Positions 61,260-64,000 of a stretch of 64,000 bases of DNA are shown piece after piece. How positions within the stretch are numbered: position 1 is the stretch's first letter; each line of letters starts with the position of its first letter. Below the pieces are notes generated by a model. The model was not told the origin of the DNA. It searched no databases and saw only the letters and a list, made by a program, of their open reading frames with translations. Position numbers and translations under genes: made by a program. The stretch spans positions 1 through 64,000 of the forward strand of contig JALEPZ010000069.1 in the NCBI GenBank assembly GCA_022767125.1. Direction: 5' to 3'. This DNA is from Phocaeicola plebeius (GTDB lineage Bacteria; Bacteroidota; Bacteroidia; Bacteroidales; Bacteroidaceae).

Positions 61260-63044
61260 TTATTTCTTGCCTTCCAGCTGCTGCTTCAGAGCGGCCAGCG
61301 CATCAATGTCGCCCAAGGTAGTAGAAGCTGCCTGGTTCTGGATAACCGGAGTTTCTTCCTTCTTGTTGTTCTGCTTCTTGGCCTTTCTTTCTGCCTTTTC
61401 TTCTGCCTTTGCTGCATCTTCGAAGATGCGGCTGTGAGACAGGATGATGCGCTTGGCATCCTTGTTGAATTCAATCACCTTGAACTGCAGCTTTTCGTTG
61501 AGCTGTGCCTGCGTGCCGTCTTCCTTGACAAGGTGCTTCGGAGTAGCGAAGCCTTCCACGCCGTAGGGGAGAGAAACAACAGCACCCTTATCCAGCATTT
61601 CGATGATGGTACCTTCGTGGATAGAACCTACCGTGAAGACCGTTTCGAATACGTCCCAGGGATTGTCTTCCAACTGCTTGTGACCCAAGCTCAGACGACG
61701 GTTTTCCTTGTCGATTTCCAGAACCATTACTTCGATGTCGGCACCAATCTGCGTGAATTCAGAGGGGTGTTTAATCTTCTTGGTCCAAGACAGGTCGGAG
61801 ATATGGATCAGACCGTCTACGCCTTCTTCGATTTCCACGAATACACCGAAGTTGGTGAAGTTGCGTACCTTGGCAACGTGCTTGGAACCTACAGGATACT
61901 TCTCTTCGATAGTTTCCCAAGGATCAGCCTTCAGCTGCTTGATACCCAAAGACATCTTGCGCTCTTCGCGGTCGAGTGTCAGGATAACGGCTTCCACTTC
62001 GTCGCCCACCTTCATGAAGTCCTGAGCGGAACGCAGGTGCTGCGACCAAGACATTTCAGATACGTGGATCAGACCTTCTACGCCCGGAGCGATTTCGATA
62101 AAGGCACCGTAGTCAGCCATAACGACTACTTTACCCTTCACGTGGTCGCCCACCTTCAGGTTCGGGTCAAGGGCATCCCAAGGATGCGGAGTGAGCTGCT
62201 TCAGACCCAAAGCGATACGCTTCTTTTCGTCGTCGAAGTCGAGGATAACGACATTCAGCTTCTGGTCGAGCTGTACCACTTCGCGCGGGTCGCTTACGCG
62301 GCCCCAAGACAGGTCGGTGATGTGAATCAGACCGTCTACGCCACCCAGGTCGATGAATACGCCGTAAGAGGTGATATTTTTAACGGTACCTTCCAGTACC
62401 TGGCCTTTTTCGAGCTTGCTGATGATTTCCTTCTTCTGCTGTTCCAGTTCAGCCTCGATGAGAGCCTTGTGAGAAACAACAACATTCTTGAATTCCTGGT
62501 TGATCTTTACCACCTTGAATTCCATGGTCTTGCCTACGAATACATCGTAGTCGCGGATGGGCTTCACATCAATCTGCGAGCCGGGCAAGAAGGCTTCGAT
62601 GCCGAATACGTCGACAATCATACCACCCTTCGTGCGGCACTTGATGTAACCCTTGATGATTTCTTCGTTTTCCAGCGCCGAGTTGATGCGGTCCCAAGAG
62701 CGGGTAGCGCGGGCTTTCTTGTGAGACAGGATGAGCTGTCCCTTCTTGTCTTCCTGGTTTTCGATATACACTTCTACCGTGTCACCGATCTTCAGGTCGG
62801 GGTTGTAGCGGAATTCGCTCAGAGGAATGATACCATCCGACTTGTAGCCGATGTTCACTACCACTTCGCGCTTGTTCATGGCGATGACGGTACCGTCGAC
62901 AACCTCACGGTCGTTTACCTTGTTCAGGGTGCTGTCGTATGCCTTTTCCTGATCTTCCTTGCTGACCTGTGATACTTCACCACCATTTTCATAAGCATCC
63001 CAGTTGAAGTCTTCAATGGGCTGCACGTTCTTTAAGTTTTCCAT
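61260..63044 (-). CDS. rpsA: 30S ribosomal protein S1
   Basis: Six S1 (OB-fold) RNA-binding repeats are visible over 594 residues. The later copies have the strong pattern GxxxKVRNFTNFGVFVEIEEGVDGLIHISDLSW. The acidic N-terminus and Lys/Ala-rich C-terminal tail are typical of Bacteroidetes. S1 brings mRNAs to the ribosome, which matters in this phylum because Shine-Dalgarno pairing is rare. Base composition and codon use are those of a highly expressed gene. Confidence 0.98.
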   Translation of the reverse strand: MENLKNVQPIEDFNWDAYENGGEVSQVSKEDQEKAYDSTLNKVNDREVVDGTVIAMNKREVVVNIGYKSDGIIPLSEFRYNPDLKIGDTVEVYIENQEDKKGQLILSHKKARATRSWDRINSALENEEIIKGYIKCRTKGGMIVDVFGIEAFLPGSQIDVKPIRDYDVFVGKTMEFKVVKINQEFKNVVVSHKALIEAELEQQKKEIISKLEKGQVLEGTVKNITSYGVFIDLGGVDGLIHITDLSWGRVSDPREVVQLDQKLNVVILDFDDEKKRIALGLKQLTPHPWDALDPNLKVGDHVKGKVVVMADYGAFIEIAPGVEGLIHVSEMSWSQHLRSAQDFMKVGDEVEAVILTLDREERKMSLGIKQLKADPWETIEEKYPVGSKHVAKVRNFTNFGVFVEIEEGVDGLIHISDLSWTKKIKHPSEFTQIGADIEVMVLEIDKENRRLSLGHKQLEDNPWDVFETVFTVGSIHEGTIIEMLDKGAVVSLPYGVEGFATPKHLVKEDGTQAQLNEKLQFKVIEFNKDAKRIILSHSRIFEDAAKAEEKAERKAKKQNNKKEETPVIQNQAASTTLGDIDALAALKQQLEGKK

Positions 63045-63113
63045 TTAAGTTAATTAATTGTTTTTTTTTGATACTAATTGCGTTAGACTTTATGTTGATA
63101 ACTAATTCGGGCG

Positions 63114-63144
63114 CAAAATTACAATTAAATTCTTGAACTGCAAA
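63114..63144 (-). promoter_or_regulatory. rpsA promoter
   Basis: On the minus strand TTTG (63144-63141), a 19-base spacer and TAATTTTG (63121-63114) fit the consensus closely. The leader of about 60 bases is A/T-rich with a long A run (minus strand) before the start codon, as expected for an efficiently translated Bacteroidetes gene. Confidence 0.7.
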
Positions 63145-63214
63145 AGTTTTTCTCCGAATTTTCTCGAAGCCTCTCCGCTTTTTGTTCCTGCGTTCCGCTG
63201 CCGCCGCCGGGCGG

Positions 63215-63919
63215 TCAGTCTTCCAGTGAGTAGTCGATGGTCGTCACCACACGCACCTTTTTAATATACGGCGTGTTCGCATCGCGGTCGGTAATGCTGA
63301 ACTGTCCTTGGTTGGCATTCTGGATTTTGCCCAGCTCGCTGTCGGAGTCCTTGGCAAATTTCTCGCCAGCCTTGCGGGCATTCTTCGTGGCTTCCTCGAT
63401 CATCTGCGGCTTGATGCTGTTCAGGTCGGTGTACTCGTAGACCACGTTGTAACGGTAGTCGCTGGTGGTGATGGCAATGCCCCGCTTCAGCAGTTCTCCC
63501 TGTTCGCTGATCAGGCTGCGCACCAGGTCCACCTTCTTCGAGGTCACGGTGATGACCGTCGTGACATTGTAGCGGTATTGTGACGGGCGGTCGGTGCTGT
63601 AGCGGTCGGCCAGCTGGTCGTAGATTTCAGGGGCACCGATGCTGATTTCGCTGTCCTCGATGCCTTTCTCTTTCAGGAATTGTGCAATCGTCGTATTCAT
63701 GCGGTGTATGTCATTGTAGAGCGAGTTCAGGTCGCTCCCGAGGATCTTGTACACTAACGGCCACGTCACCTGGTTGGCGGGTACCTCCATTTCGGCCAGT
63801 CCCTTCACGCTGACCGTGCGGTTGCTGTCCATCCATGCACGGATGCCTTGTCTCACCATTACTCCCGACAGGAGCAGGCCGGCTGCGATGATGGCAGCCT
63901 CTGTTTTCCAACTTTGCAT
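63215..63919 (-). CDS. SIMPL (DUF541) domain protein
   Basis: An N-terminal membrane helix or uncleaved signal (AAIIAAGLLLSGVMVRQG) is followed by the SIMPL domain (VSVKGLAEMEVPANQVTWPLVYKI, then YRYNVTTVITVTSKKVDLVRSLI and ATKNARKAGEKFAKDSDSELGKIQNANQGQFSI). It ends in VRVVTTIDYSLED. The length of 234 residues is normal. The family is periplasmic and of unsettled function. It lies 170 bases upstream of rpsA and 30 bases after the partial gene at the window edge. Confidence 0.93.
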   Translation of the reverse strand: MQSWKTEAAIIAAGLLLSGVMVRQGIRAWMDSNRTVSVKGLAEMEVPANQVTWPLVYKILGSDLNSLYNDIHRMNTTIAQFLKEKGIEDSEISIGAPEIYDQLADRYSTDRPSQYRYNVTTVITVTSKKVDLVRSLISEQGELLKRGIAITTSDYRYNVVYEYTDLNSIKPQMIEEATKNARKAGEKFAKDSDSELGKIQNANQGQFSITDRDANTPYIKKVRVVTTIDYSLED

Positions 63920-63949
63920 ATTGTTACTGTTTTTTGAGGTTTCTCTGAT

Positions 63950-64000
63950 TCAGACGGTCCCATGGTAGCGGACCAGTCCTTCTATAGGTTTCTTAACAAA
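63950..64000 (-). CDS. C-terminal end of a gene cut by the window edge
   Basis: On the minus strand a frame open to the window edge encodes 16 residues (FVKKPIEGLVRYHGTV) and ends at the stop 63952-63950, 30 bases before the SIMPL gene. The spacing and strand fit an upstream operon gene. The fragment is too short to name. Confidence 0.4.
   Translation of the reverse strand, partial: FVKKPIEGLVRYHGTV

Noticed and set aside
61143-62972. 609-residue plus-strand frame opposite rpsA
   Set aside because: It is antisense to six recognisable S1 domains, a codon-bias shadow.
1-64000. tRNA or rRNA genes
   Set aside because: No cloverleaf with the invariant T-arm sequence and no conserved rRNA segment was found on reading either strand.

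Overview
The window is a chromosomal segment of a gut-type Bacteroidales (Bacteroides/Phocaeicola/Parabacteroides grade). The evidence is a SusC/SusD polysaccharide locus, TonB-dependent receptors with carboxypeptidase-regulatory-like N-termini, promoters of the TAnnTTTG (-7) type with TTTG/TTG about 20 bases upstream, little Shine-Dalgarno signal, a 594-residue ribosomal protein S1, and Bacteroidales families such as DUF4374, DUF5715 and TamL-type BamA proteins. I found no rRNA, tRNA or CRISPR array.

Layout. 1-4000 is a worn accessory patch: the C-terminus of an IS3-family transposase, a gene-poor 870 bp stretch with a consensus orphan promoter, a 3 x 22 bp tandem repeat, a perfect 19 bp inverted repeat and an IS66 orf2 remnant, then a frameshifted Rpn-type nuclease gene and an unrecognised 499-residue protein. 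4028-17638 (all minus strand) is one polysaccharide utilisation locus: ECF sigma factor, FecR anti-sigma, SusC with an N-terminal signalling domain, SusD, GH97, a parallel beta-helix protein, a GH88 unsaturated-uronyl hydrolase and a DUF2264 protein. It is ended by a strong hairpin, and a second terminator-like hairpin lies between susD and the enzymes. 18078-23417 (minus) matches the XusA-XusB-XusC xenosiderophore uptake system.

23567-44856 is mostly housekeeping. It holds RecR with a small membrane protein, a GNAT and a YgjP-type peptidase; a Na+/solute symporter; an apparent small RNA gene; TamL; MiaA, a lipid kinase and KdsA; YgiQ and MnmA; MazG; PhoH, PurC, MenG, AroE and a hydrolase; DUF5715, TruA and an aldose epimerase; and YfcE. 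44968-63919 holds pyruvate:ferredoxin oxidoreductase NifJ, an AAA ATPase, an ATP-grasp protein, a rhamnose mutarotase, cytidine deaminase, a LysM glucosaminidase, an M20 dipeptidase, chorismate synthase, a TPM/LemA pair, an ECF sigma operon, RNase Z, a porin, ribosomal protein S1 and a SIMPL protein.

The most interesting observation is regulatory. A 20-base inverted-repeat element matches at 18 of 20 positions between the promoter of the xus operon and the promoter of a short transcription unit at about 27395-27518. That unit has no credible reading frame and ends in a 15 bp perfect terminator hairpin. In both places the element ends exactly in the -33 TTG and is followed by exactly 20 bases before the -7 box. 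This suggests a small RNA co-regulated with siderophore uptake, perhaps an iron-responsive RNA.
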